DNA of 53,730 nt from an uncultured Pelagibacteraceae bacterium (GTDB lineage: Bacteria; Pseudomonadota; Alphaproteobacteria; Pelagibacterales; Pelagibacteraceae), in contig CACITX010000003.1 in the NCBI GenBank assembly GCA_902589705.1, forward strand, positions 1 through 53,730, written 5' to 3'. Of the stretch, positions 36,357 to 45,030 are shown one piece after another. Numbering within the stretch: position 1 is the first letter of the stretch; each line of letters starts with the position of its first letter. Below the pieces are notes generated by a model that ran no database searches, had not been told where the DNA came from, and worked only from the letters and a program-made list of their open reading frames with translations. The position numbers and the translations under genes were made by a program.

Positions 36357-37434
36357 ATTTGCTTAGTTTTTTATAATCTAAATCTATACCTAAACCTGGA
36401 CCTGAGGGTAGTTTATATTTACCATTTAAAGCTCTTTTAAAATTTGGATAAAATTCTTGATCTATATCAAGATAAAATCTTTCAATATAAGTTTCATTTT
36501 TCATCAATGAAGCTAATTGAAGCGTCGCAAGAAACCCAGGTCCAAAATACGCTGTATGTGGCATTACCGAAATATTATTTTTTTCTGCACGTTGAATAAT
36601 TTTAAACATTTCGTAAATTCCCCCAACCTTAATCACTGAAGGCTGAACATATGATACTGCGTTTTGATCGATCATTGATTTAAACTCAAATTCTGTGCAA
36701 GCATTTTCACCACAGGCAATCGGTATATCCAACTCTTTTTTTAATTTAGCTAACGTCTGATAATCCTCAGGAGGATAAATTGGTTCCTCTAACCATGTAA
36801 GCCTCATTTCCTGCAAGAAATCTTTTTTTGCTAAAGTTTCTTCATAAGTCCAAGGACAATTGGTGTCTAACATTAAAGGTAGATTGCCAGTTCCTTTTCT
36901 ACCAGCTTCAATACAATTATTTTCTATTTCATGGAGCTTTATCGCCTGATAACCATCATCTAATGATTGTTTACATTTTTGCTCTACAATCTTTGGATCA
37001 CCATATCTAAATAAACTTGAATAAGCTTTTAAGAGATCTTTATTTTTTTTTCCTAATAATTCATGAATTGGTTTATTTTTTTCTTTACCTAGCGCATCCC
37101 ATAGTGCGATTTCAACACCTGAGATTGCGAACATTGTAATTCCATATCTGCCAAATAAATGAAGAGATTTTTGAAGGGTTAAAATGAGTTCGGGTATATT
37201 AGTCATATCCTTGCCAACTAATAAAGGAGCAACCATATCCTCAATTGCTATTTTTACTGCTTTCCAACTTGTATAACCAAAAGCTTCACCCCAACCAATA
37301 ATGCCTTTATCGGTTTCTACTTTGACTAAATTAAATTCTAAGCTCTTCCATTCCTTTCCATGGAAAATAACTTTTTTTCCACCATGACTAAAAGGCATAC
37401 TCAAAGTTATAGCTTTGATAGATTTTATTTTCAT
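36346..37434 (-). CDS. Enolase-superfamily enzyme, mandelate racemase/muconate lactonizing type
   Basis: These enzymes abstract the alpha-proton of a carboxylate; acid-sugar dehydratases, racemases and cycloisomerases belong here. The 362 residues have the N-terminal capping domain and a barrel with metal ligands D190 (LMLDTNCPW), E216/E217 (TWLEEPIYP) and E243 (ACGENACTE). The second-strand base motif is K166-x-H168 instead of the common KxK. The Asp that normally pairs with the catalytic His is S266 (VQPSVIKVGG), while H293 (MPHTAYFGPG) remains. The chemistry may therefore differ from characterised members. It overlaps the CitE-like gene. Confidence 0.87.
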   Translation of the reverse strand: MKIKSIKAITLSMPFSHGGKKVIFHGKEWKSLEFNLVKVETDKGIIGWGEAFGYTSWKAVKIAIEDMVAPLLVGKDMTNIPELILTLQKSLHLFGRYGITMFAISGVEIALWDALGKEKNKPIHELLGKKNKDLLKAYSSLFRYGDPKIVEQKCKQSLDDGYQAIKLHEIENNCIEAGRKGTGNLPLMLDTNCPWTYEETLAKKDFLQEMRLTWLEEPIYPPEDYQTLAKLKKELDIPIACGENACTEFEFKSMIDQNAVSYVQPSVIKVGGIYEMFKIIQRAEKNNISVMPHTAYFGPGFLATLQLASLMKNETYIERFYLDIDQEFYPNFKRALNGKYKLPSGPGLGIDLDYKKLSKYEI

Positions 37435-38205
37435 TTACCTGAATTTTTTGAAATTAGGCTTTCTTTTTTCTAAGAAAGCTTTTGCGCCCTCTGCTTGCTC
37501 TCCTGTTTTAAAATATTCTGGAGACACCTCTTCCACCATGCTTTTTTGTGTAATTTTTAAAATCTCATCAAATTGTTTTCTAAAACTTGCTTTTAGAATT
37601 TTTAAACACGTTGGAGCTGCTTTTAATATTTCATCACCGTATTTTTTTACTTCATCATCTAATTTTTCTTTTTTGACAACTGAGTTGACTAATCCCCAAT
37701 TCATCATTTCAGTTGCTGAATATCTTTTACATGTCATCCACATTTCTCTAGCTCGTTTGTGACCAAGAATGTTTGCCGAATGTGCAACAATTGCTCCTCC
37801 AGCTGGTGAACCAACTCTTGGTCCATTTTGACCAAAAATTGAATTCTCACTTGCTATAGTTAAGTCACAAAAGTAAGCCATGTGATTACCCCCGCCTATT
37901 GCGTAACCATCTACTTTTGCAATTATAGGTTTGCTGCATTTTGTTAAATGAATGTGAAATTCGTATTCATGATCTTTAAATTCTTTTGAACTTTCCCAAT
38001 TCATATCGCCTCCAGAGCAGAAGGCTCTGTCACCAGCGCCAGATAAAACAATAATTCCAACTTCTTTGTCTTTTTCAGCAAGATCTAATGCTGTTTTTAA
38101 TTCTTGAAGAGTTACAGGAGTAAAAGCATTTAAAACCTTAGGTCTATTAATTGTAACGTGTGCATAATCATCTTTTACTTCATATATTATATCTTTAAAT
38201 TGCAT
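37435..38205 (-). CDS. Crotonase-family enzyme resembling MenB and BadI
   Basis: The 256 residues have the crotonase oxyanion-hole segments FCSGGDMNW near 62 and GYAIGGGNHMAYFCDLTIA near 99. GQNGPRVGSPAGG near 125 and the ending EGAKAFLEKRKPNFKKF are shared with MenB (naphthoate synthase) and BadI (2-ketocyclohexanecarboxyl-CoA hydrolase), not with ordinary enoyl-CoA hydratases. No menaquinone genes are nearby, and the gene overlaps an acyl-CoA ligase by 11 bp. A Dieckmann-type or retro-Claisen step on a CoA thioester is therefore more likely than a quinone role. This is inference. Confidence 0.85.
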   Translation of the reverse strand: MQFKDIIYEVKDDYAHVTINRPKVLNAFTPVTLQELKTALDLAEKDKEVGIIVLSGAGDRAFCSGGDMNWESSKEFKDHEYEFHIHLTKCSKPIIAKVDGYAIGGGNHMAYFCDLTIASENSIFGQNGPRVGSPAGGAIVAHSANILGHKRAREMWMTCKRYSATEMMNWGLVNSVVKKEKLDDEVKKYGDEILKAAPTCLKILKASFRKQFDEILKITQKSMVEEVSPEYFKTGEQAEGAKAFLEKRKPNFKKFR

Positions 38206-40108
38206 GTGCTTTTATCTCCTCAACTGACTCGGGGTTTAACAAAGTTGAAATATCACCTGGATCCTCTTTTGCTAAACAAGATTTAATAACTCTTCTCATT
38301 ATTTTCATATTTCTTGTTTTAGGTAAATCTTTTACAAATATTATTTTATCAGGCTTAAATGATTTTCCTAAGTCATTTATAACTAAATTTTCAAAGTAAC
38401 TTTCTTTTTCTTCGCTATTCTCTAGAAGAACTATTGATAGGATAATTTTTGAACCCTTATTTTCATCCGGAATACCTACAGCTGCTACCTCTTTCGCTTT
38501 ACCGCTTTTAACGATAACGCTTTCAAGTTCAGATGGGCCTATTCTTTTGCCAGAAACTTTGATTGTGTCATCTGACCTACCGTGTAAAAACCAATGACCG
38601 TCTTTATCTTTACTAGCTAAATCACCGTGTACCCAAAAATCTTTAATTATACTCCAATAGTTTTTTATATATCTATCATCATCATTCCATAAACTTTTAG
38701 TCAACCCAATCGAAGATTTTCTCATTACAAGTTCGCCCATTTCATCTGTAGAAACTTTTTTTCCATCTAAAGTTAAAATGTCTGCACTCATTCCAGGTAT
38801 AGGAGCATTAAAAGATCCAACCTTAAAAGGTCTATGTAAGCAACAATGCAAAATAGATCCTGATACTTCTGTTCCGCCAGCAGAATTCATTATCGGTACT
38901 TTAGATTTACCTATAAATTCAAATAACCATTTCCAAGGTTTTTCAGTCCAAGGTTCACCTCCTGTGCAGACTATTCGCAATGAATTTAAGTTTAAATCTT
39001 TGAAAAGTTTTTTATCTTTAATCATTTGTGCCCTGATAAGTGCTGGCGATAACTCAGTCCAAGAAACTTTATATTTTTCAATTAGTTTCCAAAATCTTAC
39101 TTCATCAGGAAAATCTGGAACACCTTCTGCAATAACCATTTTTGCTCCATGCAAAGAAGCAATTGTTGCTGACTTAGATCCGACCATCCACCCCATATCA
39201 GCCATACAAAGATGAATATCATTTTGTTTAAAATCAGCTAATACACCTTCATCAAAAGACATTTTTGATACCAAGCCTACATGAGTGTATACGCAACCTT
39301 TAGGTTTTCCCGTAGTTCCAGATGTAAAATGTATAATCGCGGGATCCTCTGAATTCATTTCTTCGGTATTTAGTTTTTCAGAAACATTATTAAAATTTTC
39401 CCAGTTGAATATCTTTTTACCTGTATCTTTTCCTAATAAAAAAATTTTACTTAATGACTGAACTTGATCTAAGTCACTCTTTACTAAATCAAACATTCGA
39501 ATTTCTTTTCCTTTTCTAAATGTTTTTTCTACTGTGAAAATACCTTTCGCTTTAGCAATATTTAATCTTTCTACGACAGCTTTAGACCCGTATCCTGAAA
39601 ATAATGGAAGAACAACGCAACCAATTTTTAAAATTGCAAAATAAGCAATGTAAGTCTCGATGAATTGAGGCATATATAATGCAATCACATCTCCTTTTTT
39701 AAACCCGTTTATTTTTAATGAATTTCCAACTTTAGATATTTGCTTATCAAACTCTTCATAAGTAATTGAGCTTTCTGTACCATCTTCTCTTTCAGCAAAA
39801 ATAAAAGTCTTTTTAAAAAATTCTTGATTCTTATGTCGATCTATACAATTAAGAACAATATTAGTTTTCCCTCCTACACACCACTTAGTCCAAGGAGTTC
39901 CCTCGGATTCATCTAATATTTTTGTATATGGTTTATAAAATTTTAAATCACTAAATTTAATTACTTTGTCCCAAAGCCATCCTGGATCTGAAAAACTTTT
40001 CTTTTCTAATTCATCATAATCTTTCGTTTTACAGTATTTAATAAATTTAGTTAGTTTTGAATTTTGAACCTGATTTTTAGATGGATGCCAAATGATTTCT
40101 TTAGACAC
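38195..40108 (-). CDS. AMP-forming acyl-CoA synthetase, acetyl/acetoacetyl-CoA synthetase type
   Basis: The enzyme activates a carboxylic acid to its CoA ester via an acyl-adenylate. The 637 residues, including an ACS_N-like lead (SFSDPGWLWDKVIKF), match the acetyl-CoA synthetase size class. Motifs are IIHFTSGTTGKPKGCVYTH near 256 (AMP-binding), MNSAGGTEVSG near 395, DFWVHGDLASKDKDGHW near 490, GRSDDTIKVSGKRIGPSELE near 510, and a C-terminal TRNMKIMRRV with the catalytic Lys. The acid is unknown. It lies 5 bp after the PanE-like gene and overlaps the crotonase, so its product probably feeds that enzyme. Confidence 0.9.
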   Translation of the reverse strand: MSKEIIWHPSKNQVQNSKLTKFIKYCKTKDYDELEKKSFSDPGWLWDKVIKFSDLKFYKPYTKILDESEGTPWTKWCVGGKTNIVLNCIDRHKNQEFFKKTFIFAEREDGTESSITYEEFDKQISKVGNSLKINGFKKGDVIALYMPQFIETYIAYFAILKIGCVVLPLFSGYGSKAVVERLNIAKAKGIFTVEKTFRKGKEIRMFDLVKSDLDQVQSLSKIFLLGKDTGKKIFNWENFNNVSEKLNTEEMNSEDPAIIHFTSGTTGKPKGCVYTHVGLVSKMSFDEGVLADFKQNDIHLCMADMGWMVGSKSATIASLHGAKMVIAEGVPDFPDEVRFWKLIEKYKVSWTELSPALIRAQMIKDKKLFKDLNLNSLRIVCTGGEPWTEKPWKWLFEFIGKSKVPIMNSAGGTEVSGSILHCCLHRPFKVGSFNAPIPGMSADILTLDGKKVSTDEMGELVMRKSSIGLTKSLWNDDDRYIKNYWSIIKDFWVHGDLASKDKDGHWFLHGRSDDTIKVSGKRIGPSELESVIVKSGKAKEVAAVGIPDENKGSKIILSIVLLENSEEKESYFENLVINDLGKSFKPDKIIFVKDLPKTRNMKIMRRVIKSCLAKEDPGDISTLLNPESVEEIKAHAI

Positions 40109-40113
40109 AAGTC

Positions 40114-41058
40114 TTATACGTACATGCCCTCTTTGATTTTGATAATACTATACATTAAATCGTTTAATGGGGTTTTTACCCCGTGTTTTTTTCCTATCCT
40201 AGACACAGCGCCACTAATAAAATCAATTTCCGAGGCTCTCTTTTTAAGAACATCAAACGCCATGGAAGATTTATTTGTTTGCCTAGAGTCGACAATTCTA
40301 TTGAACATTTCTAAACACTCATCTTCTGTTACATCGACACCATCTGCTTTAGCTACATTTCTAGTTTCAAGAATTATATCTTTTCCTAATTTTCTAGACA
40401 TGTTTTGATTTTTATTGCTGATATATAAATCTGTATGATGTAGATCAAATATAGCTGATAGAGGACCTATTGCAGTAAGTGCAAATAACTTCATCCATTT
40501 TCTTTTTTTAATATTTTCTTCAGTTCTTGTTTCTAATCCAAAAGCGGTAAAAGTTTCAGCTAAATCTTTAACTCTTTCAGTTGCTCCACCATTATATTCA
40601 CCAATCCAAGATGGAAGACTTGCATGATTTTGAATAATTCCTGGACCTTGAACACTCGCTGCTTGAGTAGTAGACCCCCCTAAAACTTTATCTGTACCAG
40701 CAATTTCTTGCATGATTTCCTCATGACCAATACCGTTTTGAAAAGACATTAACATTGTCTTGTCGCCAATGATATTTTTTGAATTTGTCAAAGCTGTTTT
40801 TAAAGCTGTTGCTTTGCACATCACTATAATTGCATCAACTTTATCTAATGTTTTAGGTTCAGTAGTAGCTTTAATTTTAATTGTTCGATCTCCACCATAA
40901 CCCATCATTTTTAACCCTTTTTTATTAATTTCATCTACATGTTCTTGCCAAACATCTATAAGAGTTACATTTAAACCCTTTTCAGCTAATAAACCTCCAA
41001 ATAGACAGCCCATTGCTCCAGCGCCTAATACAGCAACTTTTGTATCTTTATTTATCAT
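40114..41058 (-). CDS. Ketopantoate reductase-family (ApbA/PanE-like) oxidoreductase
   Basis: The 314 residues have the NADP-binding start KVAVLGAGAMGCLFGGLL, SFQNGIGHEE near 105 and the catalytic Lys, K190, in RKWMKLFALTAIGPLSA. In true PanE two Asn follow this Lys (spaced as K-L-x-x-N-x-x-x-N); here they are L194 and G198. The C-terminal ASEIDFISGAV keeps the Glu but has Ser where Asn is usual. It is therefore probably a 2-oxoacid or 2-hydroxyacid oxidoreductase for another substrate. The start shares one base with the end of livH, and no panC is visible nearby. Confidence 0.86.
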   Translation of the reverse strand: MINKDTKVAVLGAGAMGCLFGGLLAEKGLNVTLIDVWQEHVDEINKKGLKMMGYGGDRTIKIKATTEPKTLDKVDAIIVMCKATALKTALTNSKNIIGDKTMLMSFQNGIGHEEIMQEIAGTDKVLGGSTTQAASVQGPGIIQNHASLPSWIGEYNGGATERVKDLAETFTAFGLETRTEENIKKRKWMKLFALTAIGPLSAIFDLHHTDLYISNKNQNMSRKLGKDIILETRNVAKADGVDVTEDECLEMFNRIVDSRQTNKSSMAFDVLKKRASEIDFISGAVSRIGKKHGVKTPLNDLMYSIIKIKEGMYV

Positions 41059-42095
41059 TAAGCTTTCATCTTGACTTGGGTTCCGAAGAAACCAGTTGGT
41101 TTAATCATTAAAACAACTATCATTAATAAAAATGCATATAGATCTTTGTGGCTCCCAGAAATGTAAAAAGATGAAGCTGTTTCAAATATTCCAACAGTAA
41201 ATCCGCCTACGATAGCGCCTGGAAGATTTCCAAATCCGCCAACAACTGCTGCTGCGAAAGCCTTCATTAAAATAATGTAACCCATGAAAACCACAACTTG
41301 ATAAGTTGGACCAACAAGTGTTCCTCCAATACCAGCTATTGCACATGCTATTCCAAAAATTATTGAAATGTATAATGGAACATTTATTCCTACTAAATTT
41401 GAGACATCTTTTGAAAATGCTACGGCGCGAATTCCCAATCCCATTTTAGTTTTATTTAAAAAGAACCAAAGACCTGCAGCTACTCCAAGGCCCACTACTA
41501 TCATCCAAATGTAAGTGATAGGTAAAAACAAACCTCCAATTTCCATTGGTAAGCCTAATTCCGCTGGGAAAGGTTTTGCAACAGGATTCCAAATTAAATA
41601 AGCTACGTTAATCAAAACCACTGATAAACCAAATCCGCAAATGATTATTCCCATACCAGCAACAGTATAACCACCACCTTTTTTAGTTAATGGTCTTAAA
41701 AATACTCTCTCAATAAAAACACCAAATAGACCCATTGAGACAAAAGCTGTAAATAAACAAACTACATAGACTATCCAACCATAAGCATCAGGAAAAACAT
41801 TAAAAATCCAATCCTGATCTCCTAAAACGTTAAACATGGTTAAACCAGCAAACGCTCCGATCATAAAAAATTCTCCGTGAGAAAAGTTCACAACATCTAA
41901 ACCTGTGTAAATTAACGAAATGCCTAAAGCCACAAGCCCATAAATTATGCCTACAGATAAACCAATAGTTAAAACTGATTTTAACGATTCAATGTTCATG
42001 TCAGGACTACTAATGCACCAAGCGATATAAATAAGTACAAAGACACTAAATATTATGTTCTCACCCTTTTTTCCAATTCTAAGCTTATTGAACAT
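41058..42095 (-). CDS. livH: Branched-chain-amino-acid-type ABC transporter permease LivH
   Basis: This 345-residue inner-membrane protein matches the LivH permease family: LVALGISLIYTGLDVVNFSHGEFFMIGA near 54-80, with NFSHGE being diagnostic, then GLGIRAVAFSKDVSNLVGIN near 218 and AFAAAVVGGFGNLPGAIVGG near 280, the loop that contacts the ATPases. With LivM, LivF and LivG it would form an importer fed by LivK. Substrates of this class include amino acids, amides, urea and aromatic or dicarboxylic acids. It overlaps livF by 11 bp. Confidence 0.92.
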   Translation of the reverse strand: MFNKLRIGKKGENIIFSVFVLIYIAWCISSPDMNIESLKSVLTIGLSVGIIYGLVALGISLIYTGLDVVNFSHGEFFMIGAFAGLTMFNVLGDQDWIFNVFPDAYGWIVYVVCLFTAFVSMGLFGVFIERVFLRPLTKKGGGYTVAGMGIIICGFGLSVVLINVAYLIWNPVAKPFPAELGLPMEIGGLFLPITYIWMIVVGLGVAAGLWFFLNKTKMGLGIRAVAFSKDVSNLVGINVPLYISIIFGIACAIAGIGGTLVGPTYQVVVFMGYIILMKAFAAAVVGGFGNLPGAIVGGFTVGIFETASSFYISGSHKDLYAFLLMIVVLMIKPTGFFGTQVKMKA

Positions 42096-42807
42096 TAGCT
42101 TTTGTTCCTCCTAAATAAGATTCCTTAACACTTTCATCGTACATGAGTTTTTTGCTATCGCCCTCAACATTAATTACACCGTCTTTTATTACATAACCAT
42201 AGTCTGCCAAAAGAAGAGCCATTCTTACATTTTGCTCTACTATTAAAACTGTTAAGCCATCTTTTCTAATTCTATTTATATTCTTGAAAATATCTAAAAC
42301 AATTTGTGGCGCCAAGGCAGCGCTTGGTTCGTCTAACATTATCATTTTAGGGTTAGACATTAATCCTCTTCCAATACAAAGCATTTGTAATTCTCCACCC
42401 GAAAGTGTTGCTGCTAATTGATCTTTTCTCTCATTTAATCTTGGAAAATAATTAAAAACCTTTTCTAAATTATCGTTTAATTGTTTTTTAGTTTTAAGAA
42501 TGAAGCCACCTAGTCTTAAATTTTCTGTTACTGACATTGCAGGAAAAACATCTTTACCTTGTGTAACCTGAACAAGACCTCGGCCAACTATTTCATGTGG
42601 AGGTAAATTATGGATTTGCTCTCCATCAAATTCTATTGATCCTTTCCAAGCTCTAATTAATCCTGATGTTGCTTTTAAGATTGTAGATTTGCCAGTACCG
42701 TTACCACCTAATAATGCAACTATAGATTGATTATCAACTTTCATGTTGGCGCCATTTAAAATTTGAACTGTGCCATAGCCTGAGACAAGCTGATCTATCT
42801 TAAGCAA
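42085..42807 (-). CDS. livF: ABC transporter ATP-binding protein LivF
   Basis: The 240 residues contain Walker A GGNGTGKSTIL near 34-44, the signature LSGGELQMLCIGRGLM near 138, and Walker B MIMLDEPSAALAP near 158. QVTQGKDVFPAMSVTENLRLGG near 78 is typical of the LivF subgroup. It heads the ten-gene minus-strand operon. The start is TTG at 42807, chosen because a perfect AGGAGG lies 5 nt upstream and no nearer ATG gives the conserved N terminus (LKIDQLVSGYG). Confidence 0.93.
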   Translation of the reverse strand: MLKIDQLVSGYGTVQILNGANMKVDNQSIVALLGGNGTGKSTILKATSGLIRAWKGSIEFDGEQIHNLPPHEIVGRGLVQVTQGKDVFPAMSVTENLRLGGFILKTKKQLNDNLEKVFNYFPRLNERKDQLAATLSGGELQMLCIGRGLMSNPKMIMLDEPSAALAPQIVLDIFKNINRIRKDGLTVLIVEQNVRMALLLADYGYVIKDGVINVEGDSKKLMYDESVKESYLGGTKANVQ

Positions 42808-42812
42808 TTCCC

Positions 42813-42818
42813 CCTCCT
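42813..42818 (-). promoter_or_regulatory. Consensus ribosome binding site that fixes the livF TTG start
   Basis: The minus strand reads AGGAGG at 42818-42813, five bases before a TTG at 42807-42805. A full-strength site is uncommon in this AT-rich window and offsets the weaker TTG start. Confidence 0.7.
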
Positions 42819-42913
42819 GAATTGTTATGTATAAAAATTATATCTATTTTCCATAGACATTATAACTTTAATTTTATAGCCTAATCAACAATTAATTAAT
42901 TAATGGGGGATAT

Positions 42914-44104
42914 ATGAATAAACTTAAAAATGTTTTTTCAGTTATTGTCTTTACCTTTGGTTTGGTAGCTACGTCGATAGCTCAAGCAGAAACAATCAAA
43001 ATTGGTGTTTCGTTCAGAATGCTTTCTGATGTGGGTTACAAACATGGTGAGTTAATTACTGATACTGTTGCAAAGTGGAATAAAGAAGGCACTATCAACG
43101 GTCAAAAAATCGACTTAACACTTTATAACGATGAGTGTAAATCTGAGAAAGGTGTAGCAAATGCAACAAAACTTGCTTACCAAGACAAAGTTCACGTTAT
43201 AATTGGATCTAGCTGTAGTTCTGTGACATTACCTATGGTACCTGTTTCAGCTAAAGCTAAAGTTCCACAAATCATACCTCACTCTACAAATGCTGACATT
43301 ACCAAAAAAGGTAGTGAATATATTTTTAGAGTACCTGTATCATCAAGATTTTACAAAATCGTACAAGGTAAATTTACTGCAGAAAATCAAGGTACTAAGA
43401 TAGCTTATATTTATGGTCCAGATGCTGCTGGTAAAGATTTTGCATTATCTTTAGCTGATTACATGAGAGAGAACTACAATGTTGAGCCAACTTATATGGT
43501 TCAATCTGGAGAAAAAGAAACTGACTTTAGAAGTTACTTAACTAAAGCTAAAGCTACTAATCCAGAAGTTCTTGTGATTTCAGCTCTATTGGATGAAACA
43601 GTTCGAGGACTTGTACAATCGTATGAAGTCGGAATACCAAAATCTGTTCACAGAGTAACAGCTTCTATTGGATCTAAAGTAGAGATACCAATTAACGCTG
43701 GTTCTGCTGCTAAAGGTGTAACGTACGCTGCTGCATTTGCTGCATCTGATAAGAGACCTGTAGCTAAGAAATTTGTGAAAATGGTTAAGGACAAATATGG
43801 TGTTGTACCTGGTCACGACTTTTCACAAATGATGGACTTACTAGATATTCTAGAGATAGCTCTTAAAAAAGTTAAATTCACTGGAGATCTAGCTGCTGAC
43901 AGAAATAAAGTAAGAGACGCGATTGCGGCTACTACTGATTTCAATGGTTTAGCATCTGGTCCAATCAATTTCTGTAAATCAGGAACTCCTGAGTGTAGAG
44001 ATGGTAACAGAACACCTGTTATGATCGAATACACAAAAGGTGGTAAAAACTTTAAAACTAAAGTAGCTGGTACTGTAACATTCAATGCTAGCGCTGGTTT
44101 ATAA
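42914..44104 (+). CDS. livK: ABC transporter periplasmic substrate-binding protein, LivK/Peripla_BP_6 type
   Basis: The 396-residue protein has a clear signal peptide (cleavage after AQA near 26), then the family start ETIKIGVSFRMLSDVG. VIIGSSCSSVTLPMVPVSAKAKVPQI-type sequence near 95-120 is the conserved region that often contacts the ligand's carboxyl and amino groups. Codons are noticeably less AT-rich than in neighbours (many GCT, GGT, AAC, GTA, ACT), which suggests high expression, as is common for SAR11 binding proteins. It is preceded by GGGGGA just before the ATG and followed by a strong terminator. The ligand is unknown. Confidence 0.93.
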   Translation: MNKLKNVFSVIVFTFGLVATSIAQAETIKIGVSFRMLSDVGYKHGELITDTVAKWNKEGTINGQKIDLTLYNDECKSEKGVANATKLAYQDKVHVIIGSSCSSVTLPMVPVSAKAKVPQIIPHSTNADITKKGSEYIFRVPVSSRFYKIVQGKFTAENQGTKIAYIYGPDAAGKDFALSLADYMRENYNVEPTYMVQSGEKETDFRSYLTKAKATNPEVLVISALLDETVRGLVQSYEVGIPKSVHRVTASIGSKVEIPINAGSAAKGVTYAAAFAASDKRPVAKKFVKMVKDKYGVVPGHDFSQMMDLLDILEIALKKVKFTGDLAADRNKVRDAIAATTDFNGLASGPINFCKSGTPECRDGNRTPVMIEYTKGGKNFKTKVAGTVTFNASAGL

Positions 44105-44117
44105 AAACTAAAAATTT

Positions 44118-44150
44118 ATGAGCGGTAGTTTATCTACCGCTCATTTTTTT
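44118..44150 (+). terminator. Rho-independent terminator after livK
   Basis: A perfect 11-bp stem (44118-44128 with 44134-44144), GC-rich for this genome, has a 5-nt loop and runs into a T tract to 44150. It stands 13 bp before the next gene on the same strand, so it probably ends most transcripts at livK and lets a fraction read through to the permease genes. Confidence 0.88.
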
Positions 44151-44163
44151 AACAAAACACAAA

Positions 44164-45030
44164 ATGATAAACGTTAATAAATTGAAGAAAGTAAAAAGCA
44201 ACTTTCCAGTCATGATTGGAAAAGGAGCAATATCTGCAAAGGATTGCGAGAGATTAATTAATGAGATTAAAAATGCCAAATCTTTTGATGATATGATTAT
44301 GGGTGGCAGAAATAGAATAAATAAAGGCTCTAAAAATTTTAAAAATTATTTAAAAAATTCAAAACTTTCAAACAATCTTTACAAACAGTTTAATAGTCAA
44401 TCCTTTTATAAAAAGGTTGAAAAAAAATTTAAAAAAACTTTTAAAGATTATGGTTGGTCAAACGCATATCTTCCTAATAGATTTTTAAGAGAAAAATTTA
44501 CTAATAAAAAACTTATGAACTCTAAAGAATTAATAAAGATGTTGGGTAAAACTTACAAAAATCCAAATGTTAATTTAGATATTGATTTTTCAGTTTCTAG
44601 AGGTGGCTATAGATTAAGACCACATAGAGATGATGTTACTCGACTATATAATTTTTTAATTTATCTAAACGATATACCAAAAAAAAATGGAGGAGCTTTA
44701 TCAATCTTTAAAAAGAAAGCTGATATGAAATACAGAAAAAGTTTTAAAAGATTTCCAGGTATTTCTGAATTAGCAAAAGTGACAGAATTTACACCTTCTA
44801 AAGGCAGTGTGATTTTTTTTCAGTCCACTCCAAATTCTTATCACGGTGTTTCATTATTTAAAGAAACAAATGGCAGAAAAAGATTTTTTATTTATGGAAG
44901 TTACGCTTTAAGTAAGCCAGTGGTTTGGAGATATAAAAACGTGAGCTACTTACCAAAAATTAAAAGCACAAATAAACGAATGCTTACTTCATCACATGAC
45001 TCAGATTATTTAATGCGAGAAGTTGGCTAA
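44164..45030 (+). CDS. 2-oxoglutarate/Fe(II)-dependent oxygenase
   Basis: The 288-residue protein has a clear 2OG-oxygenase iron site: H154-x-D156 in RLRPHRDDVTRL, distal H227 in NSYHGVSLF, and R240 for 2-oxoglutarate. LYNFLIYLNDIPKKNGGALSI between them is the usual beta-helix core, with GGAL before the long loop. The substrate is unknown; hydroxylation of an imported compound is a reasonable guess. The stop shares a base with the livM start (TAATG), so this oxygenase is embedded in the transporter operon. Confidence 0.85.
   Translation: MINVNKLKKVKSNFPVMIGKGAISAKDCERLINEIKNAKSFDDMIMGGRNRINKGSKNFKNYLKNSKLSNNLYKQFNSQSFYKKVEKKFKKTFKDYGWSNAYLPNRFLREKFTNKKLMNSKELIKMLGKTYKNPNVNLDIDFSVSRGGYRLRPHRDDVTRLYNFLIYLNDIPKKNGGALSIFKKKADMKYRKSFKRFPGISELAKVTEFTPSKGSVIFFQSTPNSYHGVSLFKETNGRKRFFIYGSYALSKPVVWRYKNVSYLPKIKSTNKRMLTSSHDSDYLMREVG

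Noticed and set aside
38778..39215. Plus-strand open frame of 145 codons opposite the acyl-CoA ligase
   Set aside because: It mirrors conserved ligase motifs and shows no family sequence or ribosome site of its own.
42808..42913. Named promoter elements for the divergent livF and livK operons
   Set aside because: Several TATAAT-like and weak -35-like strings occur on both strands, but none has a convincing pair with proper spacing, so no specific call was made.
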